A DNA stretch of 5,764 bases from Hydrogenothermus sp. (lineage in GTDB: Bacteria > Aquificota > Aquificia > Aquificales > Hydrogenothermaceae): positions 1-5,764 of the forward strand of contig QNYP01000110.1 of NCBI GenBank assembly GCA_003978675.1, written 5' to 3'. How positions within the stretch are numbered: the first letter of the stretch is position 1; each line of letters begins with the position of its first letter. The notes beneath the pieces were generated by a model. That model ran no database searches and was not told the origin of the DNA. It saw nothing but the letters and a program-made list of their open reading frames with translations. Below are positions 1 through 5,606 of this stretch, piece by piece. The position numbers were made by a program, and so were the translations under genes.

Positions 1-16
1 GACCATGCCTGTGGCG

Positions 17-73
17 GTTAGGTTGTCTGCATTTAGGTTGCAAAGGCTTTTAGGTTGTCTGGCTTTTAGGTTT
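17..73. repeat. Degenerate 15-17 bp tandem repeat, cut by the window edge
   Basis: The core TTAGGTT recurs at 18, 33, 50 and 66, that is at intervals of 15, 17 and 16 bases. The longer unit TTAGGTTGTCTG is exact at 18-29 and 50-61, while the copies at 33 and 66 diverge after the core. The tract is richer in G and C than the rest of the window and probably continues to the left. It is open in one plus frame (positions 2-85, ending in TAA), giving a short peptide with repeated Ala-Phe-Arg-Leu/Phe. It is also open in one minus frame, so it could be the end of a repetitive reading frame, although no such gene family is recognised. Its position just upstream of the gene at 95 also allows a regulatory or iteron-like role. 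The repeat itself is directly visible; its function is unknown. Confidence 0.7.
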
Positions 74-82
74 AAACAGAAC

Positions 83-88
83 TAAAAT
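83..88 (+). promoter_or_regulatory. Possible -10 box of a leaderless transcript
   Basis: TAAAAT lies 6 bases before the ATG at 95, the spacing expected between a -10 box and a transcription start at the ATG itself. There is no Shine-Dalgarno sequence before this ATG, which fits leaderless initiation. The matching -35 (TGGCTT at 60-65, 17-base spacer) is poor and lies in the tandem repeat, so this is a weak call. Confidence 0.25.
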
Positions 89-94
89 ATTTAT

Positions 95-340
95 ATGGGT
101 AAGTGGGAAAAGTATTTTCTCAGGTTTTATTTTATATTTGGGTTTACTCTTGTTGTTATAGCTTTTCCATATTTATTTTATATTTCCTTTAAATTTATCG
201 TTGAAGAAAGCGAAATTCCTATTATTTTAAGAATTATGGTTATAGGATTGGGATACTTTATGATTCTTACCTTTGGATTTATGGCTGTTTCTTCAATTGA
301 ATGGAAAGAAATATTTGGAAAGGACAAAGAAGATAAATAG
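95..340 (+). CDS. Small two-helix membrane protein, function unknown
   Basis: This encodes an 81-residue protein with two strongly hydrophobic segments at about residues 10-34 and 42-66. A short acidic loop (Glu-Glu-Ser-Glu near 37-40) separates them, and the C-terminal tail is charged (Lys-Asp-Lys-Glu-Asp-Lys). That pattern fits an inner-membrane hairpin with both ends in the cytoplasm. No family is recognised. The ATG has no visible ribosome site, unlike the neighbouring minus-strand genes, so start and expression are less certain than for those genes. The stop is only 3 bases from the stop of the convergent coupling-ATPase gene, with no terminator between them. Small membrane proteins beside transfer genes are sometimes entry-exclusion or channel components, but nothing in the sequence proves that here. 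Confidence 0.6.
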   Translation: MGKWEKYFLRFYFIFGFTLVVIAFPYLFYISFKFIVEESEIPIILRIMVIGLGYFMILTFGFMAVSSIEWKEIFGKDKEDK

Positions 341-343
341 TTT

Positions 344-1729
344 TTAGACCTGCTTCGCCAATAGCTTTTCCCATAGTTTTATGCCGTTTTCTCTTTTTAT
401 AGTAGGCTTTATCCGTAGATAAGGAATATCTTTTCCAATTTCAAAATCCGACGGAACGGTATATATGTGTCCTTTATATGCTTTTCCGCGAACATAAAAA
501 TAAGCCTGGAAGTTTTGCAAAGATGTTAGCTGGTTGGGTTCTACCAGATATGTGTAATTATCCTGGACATTCAATGTATCCTCTATCCCAAAAGCTATTC
601 TTATAGGTCTTTTACCTAATAGTTGACTGAACCACTGGGCACTTTCGGTATCTGCCTGAGCCAAAAATATTTTTATTCTGGTATTAGCCTGTATTATTTT
701 TTTCATTGTTTCCTTTTCCTCATGGGATATATCGGAAAGAGATTGGTGAGCTGCGATAATCCTTACTCCTGCACTTCTACCTTTATTAAACAAATCCTGG
801 ATACCTTCAAAAACAAAGTTTTCAAACTCATCTATACTTAATACTACTTTTGTTTTTTGCATGTTAGCTGACAGATAACCCGTAATATACTGCAGGTCTG
901 AGGCTATCATTTTTCCGAGACTTTTTGCTACTTCTCCAAACAAAAGTTTTGGTAAAACCACATAAACAACAGCATCAGCAAAAATTAGTTTTTCAAAATT
1001 TATATCTGATACATAAGAGTTTAAAAAATTATAGTCAGACATCTTTGCGGTAAAGTTCCTCAAACCCGATATATCTTTTTCCGCTTGCATTCTTTTTTTA
1101 TCATCGTTAAGCCTTTCATACAGGTTGTATAGATATGTTTTAGCCTGCTGGTTTTTAGTTTGTTTTATAAGCTCAAGGAGAATTTCGTAATCTATAAGAG
1201 TTGCATACCAGTCTCTAAAAGACCACTTTTTGCCTGTCCCTAAAAATGCAGAAACAAAAGCTTTAACGGTTGTTTCTTTAACTTCTTCATAGTAAGAAAC
1301 AGCTCCCTCTCCTTTTGTGGCCTGCATAATTTTTGCTGTAATAGAAAGCTCATCTCCTGTTTCCAGAGGATTATAAGAGTGAGTTCCATATCCAGATAAA
1401 CCAGAATTACTTCCTGTTGCAGCTGCAAGATTTAGAAAGTAAAAGGGCTTATTTAGATAATGGGATAAAGCATATACAAGCCTAAAATTATCTTCATCAA
1501 ATTTCATATCCAGTTTTATTAAGCTATATCCGTTATACAAAAACTGGGTATCTAAAAGTTTAAGTAAAAGTGTTTTCCCTGCACCAGTAGCACCTAAAAC
1601 ATGAACATGTGTTGACAGGTCTGCATCTGTGATTTTTATAAGCCCAACTTCCCCAAAATTTCCATCCTGTTTTATTTCATATCCTCTTCCAAGGGTAATG
1701 TACCCTTTTTCTAAAATATCTGTTTTCAT
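344..1729 (-). CDS. Type IV secretion coupling ATPase (VirD4/TraD-like), soluble form
   Basis: This 461-residue P-loop ATPase probably drives the relaxase-bound strand into a type IV secretion channel at the inner membrane. The Walker A motif GATGAGKT is at residues 46-53 in the typical context (His-Val-His-Val-Leu before it). Walker B, VVLSIDEF, is at 295-302, with the catalytic Asp-Glu at 300-301. An AAHQS motif at 336-340 fits the conserved Gln/sensor region of VirD4/TraD proteins, and FLAQADTESAQWFSQLLGK (near 365-383) resembles the TraD C-terminal part. Family members such as TraD of F have two N-terminal membrane helices; this one has none and begins directly at the nucleotide-binding domain. 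An anchor may therefore come from a separate protein, perhaps the one at 2747-3148. The ATG is preceded by AGAGGTGG and overlaps the upstream stop as ATGA, indicating coupling. It is the last gene of the six-gene operon. FtsK/HerA-like ATPases are the main alternative, but the relaxase neighbour favours a coupling protein. Confidence 0.88.
   Translation of the reverse strand: MKTDILEKGYITLGRGYEIKQDGNFGEVGLIKITDADLSTHVHVLGATGAGKTLLLKLLDTQFLYNGYSLIKLDMKFDEDNFRLVYALSHYLNKPFYFLNLAAATGSNSGLSGYGTHSYNPLETGDELSITAKIMQATKGEGAVSYYEEVKETTVKAFVSAFLGTGKKWSFRDWYATLIDYEILLELIKQTKNQQAKTYLYNLYERLNDDKKRMQAEKDISGLRNFTAKMSDYNFLNSYVSDINFEKLIFADAVVYVVLPKLLFGEVAKSLGKMIASDLQYITGYLSANMQKTKVVLSIDEFENFVFEGIQDLFNKGRSAGVRIIAAHQSLSDISHEEKETMKKIIQANTRIKIFLAQADTESAQWFSQLLGKRPIRIAFGIEDTLNVQDNYTYLVEPNQLTSLQNFQAYFYVRGKAYKGHIYTVPSDFEIGKDIPYLRIKPTIKRENGIKLWEKLLAKQV
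1691..1707. other. Hairpin near the 5' end of the coupling-ATPase gene
   Basis: A perfect 7 bp stem (AAGGGTA / TACCCTT) with a 3-base ATG loop lies over codons 8-13 of the coupling-ATPase gene. On the plus strand it runs into a T tract (1706-1710), so read antisense to the gene it looks like a small intrinsic terminator. In the sense mRNA it is a hairpin about 20 bases after the start codon. It may be a chance product of the coding sequence. Confidence 0.35.
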
Positions 1730-2754
1730 CTTCCACCTCTTAAAAGCCCAAATATTCTGGAAGGGTCTTCTTCTTTTTGCATTCTGGTAAGTGCCAGATT
1801 TAGTGTTTTGCTGTCCTTAACTACATTTTCTATTAAAAGTTTCTTTAAAATAGATTTTTCAACGGCTATACCTTTTCTTTCCATGGCTTTTATATACCTC
1901 TCCACTGCATTGGATATTAGATGATATGCTTCTGTTCCTCTAATATGGCTTTCCACATCCTTTAAAGAGTAAGAGATATTTGCAGTAGCTTTAGCTGTAT
2001 ATCCTAAAATACTGGTCTGGGTAAATACAGGAACACCTCCACAGTAAAGCTCTGGCATAGCTTTAGTCTGCGATAAATCCAGGAGACATGAACCACATTT
2101 AATTCTTTCGTAGCTTCCAACCAGAATACATCTATTAGAAAGTTTAAAAGGCACTCTTTTGTATAAGAATGGATTTATATTTCTTGCTATGTAATCAGAT
2201 ATTTCCTCAAAATCAGACTGACCTAATATTTCTCCAGTGTATAAAGGAATTTTTCCTTTTATCTGCAAAGCAACATTTATCAATGCAGTCATATATCTTA
2301 AAACTTCAGTTGTATTTATCTCTTTTACAGAGCTTTGAGCTTTAGCTCTGGCATTTAGATATTCAAGGGTTGTAAGATTTACAAAATCTCCATCTGATAT
2401 GGGAACAGTATAAAAATCATTTACAGTTTTCTGGAAAATCTCAGGGTGATATTTCAAAAGAGAGTTAAAAACAAGAGATGGTATGCTTATCTCTAAGGTA
2501 ATACCTTTACTGTTTAACAGTTCCAGAGCTTTTTGAAACTCTTTTCTCTCGGTTTCCCTTAAACCTTTTTCTGATTTATAAGTTCTTCCTGAGCCTCTCT
2601 CTGTTGCTTCTTCGTGGGTCTTTCTTTTTTGCTTTGATTTGTCTATCTCTTTCTTTTTGTTAATTTCACTGCCCTGGTTAGTCTGTATATTTGGGACTTC
2701 AACTCCAAAAACTGCAACAGATAAAGTTAAAATAAGAGAAAGGATTTTAATCAT
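1726..2754 (-). CDS. Exported four-cysteine protein of the transfer operon, unknown function
   Basis: This encodes a 342-residue protein that is probably secreted to the periplasm. Residues 1-17 look like a signal peptide: Lys at position 3, a hydrophobic core, and a likely cut after Ala-Val-Phe-Gly. Residues 28-75 are highly charged and low in complexity (Lys/Glu/Arg/Thr/Ser), probably a disordered linker. A helical folded region follows. The four cysteines are C209, C220, C223 (as a C-G-S-C pair) and C238, which suggests two disulphides or a small metal site. No known family is recognised; the pattern is loosely like periplasmic proteins of conjugation systems but cannot be assigned. The ATG is well supported by GGAGG followed by ATAAAG, the same site as the HTH gene at 4489. 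It overlaps the preceding gene by 8 bases and the coupling-ATPase gene by 4. Lying between a membrane protein and the ATPase, it may be part of the transfer machinery. Confidence 0.8.
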   Translation of the reverse strand: MIKILSLILTLSVAVFGVEVPNIQTNQGSEINKKKEIDKSKQKRKTHEEATERGSGRTYKSEKGLRETERKEFQKALELLNSKGITLEISIPSLVFNSLLKYHPEIFQKTVNDFYTVPISDGDFVNLTTLEYLNARAKAQSSVKEINTTEVLRYMTALINVALQIKGKIPLYTGEILGQSDFEEISDYIARNINPFLYKRVPFKLSNRCILVGSYERIKCGSCLLDLSQTKAMPELYCGGVPVFTQTSILGYTAKATANISYSLKDVESHIRGTEAYHLISNAVERYIKAMERKGIAVEKSILKKLLIENVVKDSKTLNLALTRMQKEEDPSRIFGLLRGGR

Positions 2755-3148
2755 CTTTATCCTCCGTTATTAAGAAAATATTCATAGCTAAGAGAAGCAA
2801 ATAATATGGTTCTTTAAATGAATAGCTAAACAGCAGAACTGCTGATGTGTATATAAGTATTAAAACAGCTGTTTTCTTTATATCTATTTTTATTCTGGTT
2901 TTGCTCTGTATTTCAGGTGGTAATCTATCTAAAACAGCATCTATAAGCTCATTTTTGTTTTTAAAGACAAGAATATCCTCATAAGATAAAGGTTTCTCTA
3001 TTTTCTCATACTCATCTTTCTGTGAATAATGCAACATAACAACTGCTACAAAACCAAGCAGAGAAAACACTAAAAGTCCCAAAAGGTTTTTATCCAGCAG
3101 AAAAAGTGCTGAAGTTATATAAAAAACCAGAGATTGCCTATTTATCAT
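2747..3148 (-). CDS. Small multi-helix membrane protein, possible coupling-ATPase anchor
   Basis: This 133-residue integral membrane protein has a hydrophobic N-terminal part (about residues 6-40, possibly two helices broken by Asp-Lys at 19-20). A charged soluble stretch follows at 41-90, then two hydrophobic segments at about 92-109 and 114-127, and an acidic end (Glu-Asp-Lys-Asp-Asp). No family is recognised. Its ATG is preceded by GGAG and overlaps the relaxase stop as ATGA; its own stop overlaps the next gene by 8 bases. Because the coupling ATPase two genes downstream lacks the membrane helices usual for TraD-type proteins, this protein may supply that anchor in trans. The idea rests on gene context and topology only, not on sequence similarity. 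An ordinary accessory membrane protein is the alternative. Confidence 0.78.
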   Translation of the reverse strand: MINRQSLVFYITSALFLLDKNLLGLLVFSLLGFVAVVMLHYSQKDEYEKIEKPLSYEDILVFKNKNELIDAVLDRLPPEIQSKTRIKIDIKKTAVLILIYTSAVLLFSYSFKEPYYLLLLAMNIFLITEDKDD

Positions 3149-4173
3149 GTCTCCATCTCCATATTTTGTGTTAACAGCTCAACTTTTGATAGCTTTCTGC
3201 TTTCTATTTCTTGCTGGGACATAACTTTATCTACCTTTAGCTTAATCACAGAGAAAGGGTGAACCTTGCCGTTTGGCAGCTTCACATTAACCTGAGTAAT
3301 TCTTTCCTCTGTATAGCCTTTTTCTATGAGCTCATCTATTACCTTATCTTCGTGAACTGGCTGTCCAATATGTTCTGATATTTGTCGTATAAGCTTTTCC
3401 TTATGCAGTGCTGGATTAACAACTAAAAAATAATCTCCTGTATAAAACCAGAAGTTTGTGGATACCCTTGTCCACTGCTTGAAAAAATCCACATACATAC
3501 CTGCTAAATCAACATTTATTGTTTCTTGTGCTTCTTGAGTTTCAACAAACGGTTCATTCCTTTCCTCTGCAACACTCATACCGTCTGCTTTCCTCAAAAT
3601 GTGCAAAATGGGATTATTGAGCATGATTTTGTAGTGCTCCAAATGAATAGCTTCAAGCATCATTGTGATAAATTGAAAGTCATAAAGAAAGCTTTCGTAA
3701 TACTTTCTTCCTGCTCTTTCCAGAAGTATTCCAAATACCATTCCAGATAGGTGGGTAGAGTTTATGTAATTAATGTTGGTGTTTCCCTTCTCCCTAATGA
3801 AGCTGTCCTGAACATCCTTTAAAGAAGTTATAAAAGGCACGTAATAATAAGCAGTTTCAACCTGATAAACGGCTATTTTACCTATATCATGTAAAAGACC
3901 TGTTAGAGCAAGATGAAATATAAATTTTTCCTTTCGGGTCTGGTAAGCTCCTGTTCTTTCGTTTTCAAATCTGGGTAAGTATTTATCCTCATTTTCCAAG
4001 AATATATCAAGCATTTTATCTGCAACATCCACAGAGTGCTGGAACAATCCATCTTCTCCAGTATGGTGATGGTCTTTACTTGCTTTGTATCCGTAAGTAA
4101 TATTTTCAAGCTCCCTAATAAAAGGTTCTAAATACTCATACAGCCTTCCAAGTTTAATTTTTAGCTGAAGCAT
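3145..4173 (-). CDS. MobH-type relaxase, TraI_2 family, compact form
   Basis: This 342-residue protein probably nicks the transfer origin and leads the strand out of the cell. It has the signature of the TraI_2/MobH family, whose core is built like an HD hydrolase. A His triplet at 35-37 is followed by GLFQHS with H46. HDIGK at 95-99 holds the His-Asp pair. H141 sits in a Thr-His-Leu-Ser-Gly context, H177 and H180 lie in a helix, and KADGMSVAEER at 195-205 matches the end of the family's metal-binding core. From about 220 the sequence (TNFWFYTGDYFLVVNP and onward) resembles the TraI_2 C-terminal winged-helix region. Known MobH relaxases, such as TraI of SXT and R27, are much longer, so this is a short form. 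The start is fixed by GAGGAGC upstream of the ATG. It overlaps the HTH gene before it by 20 bases and the membrane-protein gene after it by 4. A metal-dependent HD phosphohydrolase is an alternative, but the coupling ATPase in the same operon argues for a relaxase. Confidence 0.85.
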   Translation of the reverse strand: MLQLKIKLGRLYEYLEPFIRELENITYGYKASKDHHHTGEDGLFQHSVDVADKMLDIFLENEDKYLPRFENERTGAYQTRKEKFIFHLALTGLLHDIGKIAVYQVETAYYYVPFITSLKDVQDSFIREKGNTNINYINSTHLSGMVFGILLERAGRKYYESFLYDFQFITMMLEAIHLEHYKIMLNNPILHILRKADGMSVAEERNEPFVETQEAQETINVDLAGMYVDFFKQWTRVSTNFWFYTGDYFLVVNPALHKEKLIRQISEHIGQPVHEDKVIDELIEKGYTEERITQVNVKLPNGKVHPFSVIKLKVDKVMSQQEIESRKLSKVELLTQNMEMET

Positions 4174-4489
4174 TTTTAAGCTCCTCTATAAAAGGCTTTA
4201 GTCTCATCAGAGATAGTCTGTATTGGATAACTCTCCTTTTATCAAGCTCTTTTATTATTTCATCAAGAACCTTCTCATCAGCTCCAAGAAGCTGGACAGC
4301 ATACCTTTTTAATGCTCTTATTTCTCCCTTTGTAGCTACATTTCTTTCAATTTTGTTTTCTTTTATGATTTTGCAGACAGAATTTGCAGAAACATTTACC
4401 TGATGGGCTATCTCAACAGAAGACAAACCCTGTTTATACAGCTCTATAATTTTGCTTTTTAGCTCTTCAGTAATCTTTTTCCTTGCCAT
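4154..4489 (-). CDS. Helix-turn-helix protein, second of a tandem paralogous pair
   Basis: This encodes a 111-residue probable DNA-binding protein. Residues 8-47 form a homeodomain-like or resolvase-like HTH (ELKSKIIELYKQGLSSVEIA, then VSANSVCKIIKENKI). Residues 54-105 form a basic, helix-rich tail. It resembles the gene just upstream in both parts: the ELYK-x-G turn, the K-x-x-KIIKE / RKILKE recognition helix, and a tail of similar layout. This indicates an old tandem duplication. The ATG has a strong AAAGGAGG site and lies inside the end of the upstream gene (23-base overlap); its end overlaps the relaxase by 20 bases, so the three are probably translated in coupling. By position it could be a relaxosome accessory factor or an operon repressor. 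Only the HTH is read from sequence. Confidence 0.82.
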   Translation of the reverse strand: MARKKITEELKSKIIELYKQGLSSVEIAHQVNVSANSVCKIIKENKIERNVATKGEIRALKRYAVQLLGADEKVLDEIIKELDKRRVIQYRLSLMRLKPFIEELKNASAKN

Positions 4490-4865
4490 CTTTATCCTCC
4501 TTTAGTTTTATGTTTAAGAGTTTTTCATAGTAATGAAGTGAAGGTTTTATCTGTTTGTATGTCTTAAGTGTCAGGAACATTCCTTTTATCTGTTTATCAG
4601 ATAGAGAGAAAAGTTTACTTTTAAGCATGGAAATATCATTAACTTCATAAAACTTTGTTATAAGTCCCATAAGATAATCTACCTGTTTTTCTGAAGGTGC
4701 ATTTTTACTAAGTCCTGCTTCTTTTAGTATCTTTCTAACCTTTTTCACAGAAATACCTACTTCCTCTGATATGGCTCTTTGGGTTTTACCCTCTTTGTAT
4801 AATTCAATAACAATGTTTTTTATTTCTTCTTCTGCTTTCTGTTTAATCTGCTGTGCTATTTTCAT
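4467..4865 (-). CDS. Helix-turn-helix protein, first gene of the transfer operon
   Basis: This encodes a 132-residue probable DNA-binding protein. The N-terminal helix is charged, and an HTH lies at about residues 16-52 (ELYKEGKTQRAISEEVGISV, then KKVRKILKEAGL). Residues 58-115 form a helical domain with a Ser-Glu-Lys-Gln start, and the end is strongly charged. It is paralogous to the protein at 4154-4489. The ATG has a good site (AAAGGAGA, 4 bases before the start codon). It is the first gene of the operon and faces the non-coding segment rich in TTAGA/TCTAA half-sites, a likely place for autoregulation or oriT binding. Tail residues 58-115 are not assigned to a family. Recombinase N-terminal domains share this HTH type, but no catalytic domain is present. 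Confidence 0.82.
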   Translation of the reverse strand: MKIAQQIKQKAEEEIKNIVIELYKEGKTQRAISEEVGISVKKVRKILKEAGLSKNAPSEKQVDYLMGLITKFYEVNDISMLKSKLFSLSDKQIKGMFLTLKTYKQIKPSLHYYEKLLNIKLKEDKDGKEKDY

Positions 4866-4889
4866 AAGTTCTCCTTTTTTTACCCTTTT

Positions 4890-4897
4890 ACTATATA
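4890..4897 (-). promoter_or_regulatory. Candidate -10 box for the six-gene operon
   Basis: Read on the minus strand, TATATAGT lies about 25 bases before the ATG of the first operon gene, at a distance that allows a short leader carrying the AAAGGAGA site. No convincing -35 is found 16-18 bases further upstream (CTTCCT at best), so this may depend on an activator or another sigma factor, or may not be the true promoter. Confidence 0.25.
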
Positions 4898-4933
4898 AAC
4901 GGAATTTTTCACAGGAAGAAAACTGGATAAAAG

Positions 4934-5039
4934 TTAGATGGTCTAATATATTAGAAATGTTTAGAAATCCTAATCTTTTTAGGCTGGAAATAGTTAGAGG
5001 ATAATGGGAATTTCTAATAAATTTAGAAAAAGAATCTAA
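4934..5039. repeat. Cluster of TTAGA/TCTAA half-sites in direct and inverted arrangement
   Basis: Eight exact half-sites occur here: TTAGA at 4934, 4951, 4961, 4994 and 5023, and TCTAA at 4942, 5013 and 5035. They form several dyads. TCTAATATATTAGA (4942-4955) is a perfect 14-base palindrome. TTAGA-TGG-TCTAA (4934-4946) has a 3-base spacer. TTTCTAA-TAAAT-TTAGAAA (5011-5029) is a perfect 7 bp dyad. TTAGAAAT is directly repeated at 4951 and 4961, exactly one helical turn apart. A related dyad, CCTAA-TCTTT-TTAGG, is at 4969-4983. Three more copies lie at 5098, 5114 and 5185. This looks like a binding array for a dimeric or cooperative DNA-binding protein, possibly one of the two HTH proteins encoded next to it. 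Confidence 0.65.
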
Positions 5040-5121
5040 ATAATCTCTTACAATAACTAAAGATTTGAACAGGTAGCAGTATATCTCTCATATTTGATTA
5101 GAAGAAACATTTATCTAAAAA

Positions 5122-5171
5122 TTTCACCTCTGATAAAAGGAATAGCTAATATATTTGTAGAAGAGGTGGAA
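5122..5171. repeat. 10 bp inverted repeat with a 30-base loop
   Basis: TTTCACCTCT (5122-5131) and AGAGGTGGAA (5162-5171) are complementary at 9 of 10 positions; the remaining pair would be a U-G wobble in plus-strand RNA. The loop is AT-rich. The right arm resembles a ribosome site on the plus strand, but no start codon follows it. It could be a protein-binding dyad or part of an origin of transfer. Confidence 0.4.
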
Positions 5172-5253
5172 CTTACTAATTGAATTAGAAATAACCTTTT
5201 TGGCAATTGGCTATAATAAGCTAATTTATAGAGTAATATATAACAAGTAAGTT

Positions 5254-5598
5254 TTAGGATTTCAAAGGCACTTTAATATCAAGCTCATCATATAAAACTT
5301 TAGGAACTAAATTACCATTTACTTTCTCAAACTTAATAATTCCAAGCTTTTCAAATAATTTTAAATCTGTATAAACATTTTTATAATCTCTACCAATTTT
5401 TTCTGATAATTCTCTAACAGAATTGACTTTGTTTCTTTTTAGAAAGTTCAATAGCTGTATTCTTTTTGGAGAAAGAAGTTTATTAAGTTCTTCAACAGAA
5501 GAGACTGCTATATATTCTTCCTTTTCTCCTGGTTCTCCAGTCAAAGCTCTATTAAAAACCTCCCTAAACTTATCAAAACTATCATTTAAACTTTCCAC
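5254..5598 (-). CDS. Winged-helix regulator, HVO_A0114/COG4190-like (antitoxin-type), start region replaced
   Basis: This is a 114-codon open frame when read from the GTG at 5598. An N-terminal helix carrying SLNDSFDKFREVFNRAL is followed by an acidic strand and a winged helix at about residues 42-100 (LLSPKRIQLLNFLKRNKVNS, RELSEKIGRDYKNVYTDLKL and the wing FEKLGIIKFEK). The layout resembles the HVO_A0114/COG4190 family of predicted regulators, often found as the antitoxin partner of a small toxin gene; no toxin gene is visible here. This copy has no ribosome site: an in-frame TAA lies two codons before the GTG, and the region upstream reads ACCTCCTT, the complement of a ribosome site. The plus-strand copy at 5633 shows the natural start, seven residues longer (MKVLEIR), so the intact protein would have 121 residues. 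The copy is either truncated at its start by a real inversion or joined to its own reverse complement by an assembly fold-back. Confidence 0.7.
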   Translation of the reverse strand: MESLNDSFDKFREVFNRALTGEPGEKEEYIAVSSVEELNKLLSPKRIQLLNFLKRNKVNSVRELSEKIGRDYKNVYTDLKLFEKLGIIKFEKVNGNLVPKVLYDELDIKVPLKS

Positions 5599-5606
5599 TC
5601 TAATTT
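5488..5606 (-). repeat. Left arm of a perfect inverted repeat (at least 119 bp)
   Basis: This segment is the exact reverse complement of 5646-5764, the last base of the window, with no mismatch seen. It covers the first part of the minus-strand regulator gene and 8 bases before its GTG. Identity stops at 5606/5646 on the spacer side; on the outer side it is limited only by the window end, so the repeat may be longer. Confidence 0.95.

Larger units (their letters stand above)
4866..5253. other. Gene-free repeat-rich region, candidate origin of transfer or control region
   Basis: These 388 bases contain no credible gene on either strand. They are very AT-rich and hold a dense set of short direct and inverted repeats (listed separately) and a TATAAT at 5212-5217 without a usable -35. 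A repeat-rich non-coding segment beside HTH genes and a relaxase gene is the usual setting of an origin of transfer. No nic site can be named, because MobH nic sequences are poorly conserved. A plasmid partition site, an iteron array or an operator are equally open. Confidence 0.45.

Noticed and set aside
17..73. CRISPR array
   Set aside because: Units are 15-17 bases with no spacer between longer conserved repeats, and no cas gene is present.
623..841. Plus-strand open frame inside the coupling-ATPase gene
   Set aside because: It is antisense to a protein with clear Walker motifs and has no ribosome site or recognisable domain.
1240..1428. Minus-strand open frame in another phase of the coupling-ATPase gene
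   Set aside because: It lies wholly within the real gene, and its composition is that of a frame-shifted shadow.
2328..2350. CAGAGCT / AGCTCTG 7 bp stem in the exported-protein gene
   Set aside because: It lies inside coding sequence with repeated Ala/Ser codons, has no T tract, and is likely chance.
3526..4109. Open frames at 3526-3750 (plus) and 3903-4109 (minus) inside the relaxase gene
   Set aside because: Both overlap the conserved HD-core coding region in other frames and show no domain or start signal.
4771..5004. Plus-strand open frame across the start of the first HTH gene
   Set aside because: Its first part is antisense to the HTH domain, it lacks a ribosome site, and its end runs through the half-site array.
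5212..5217. TATAAT as a plus-strand promoter
   Set aside because: There is no -35 at suitable spacing, and it would transcribe antisense into the regulator gene.
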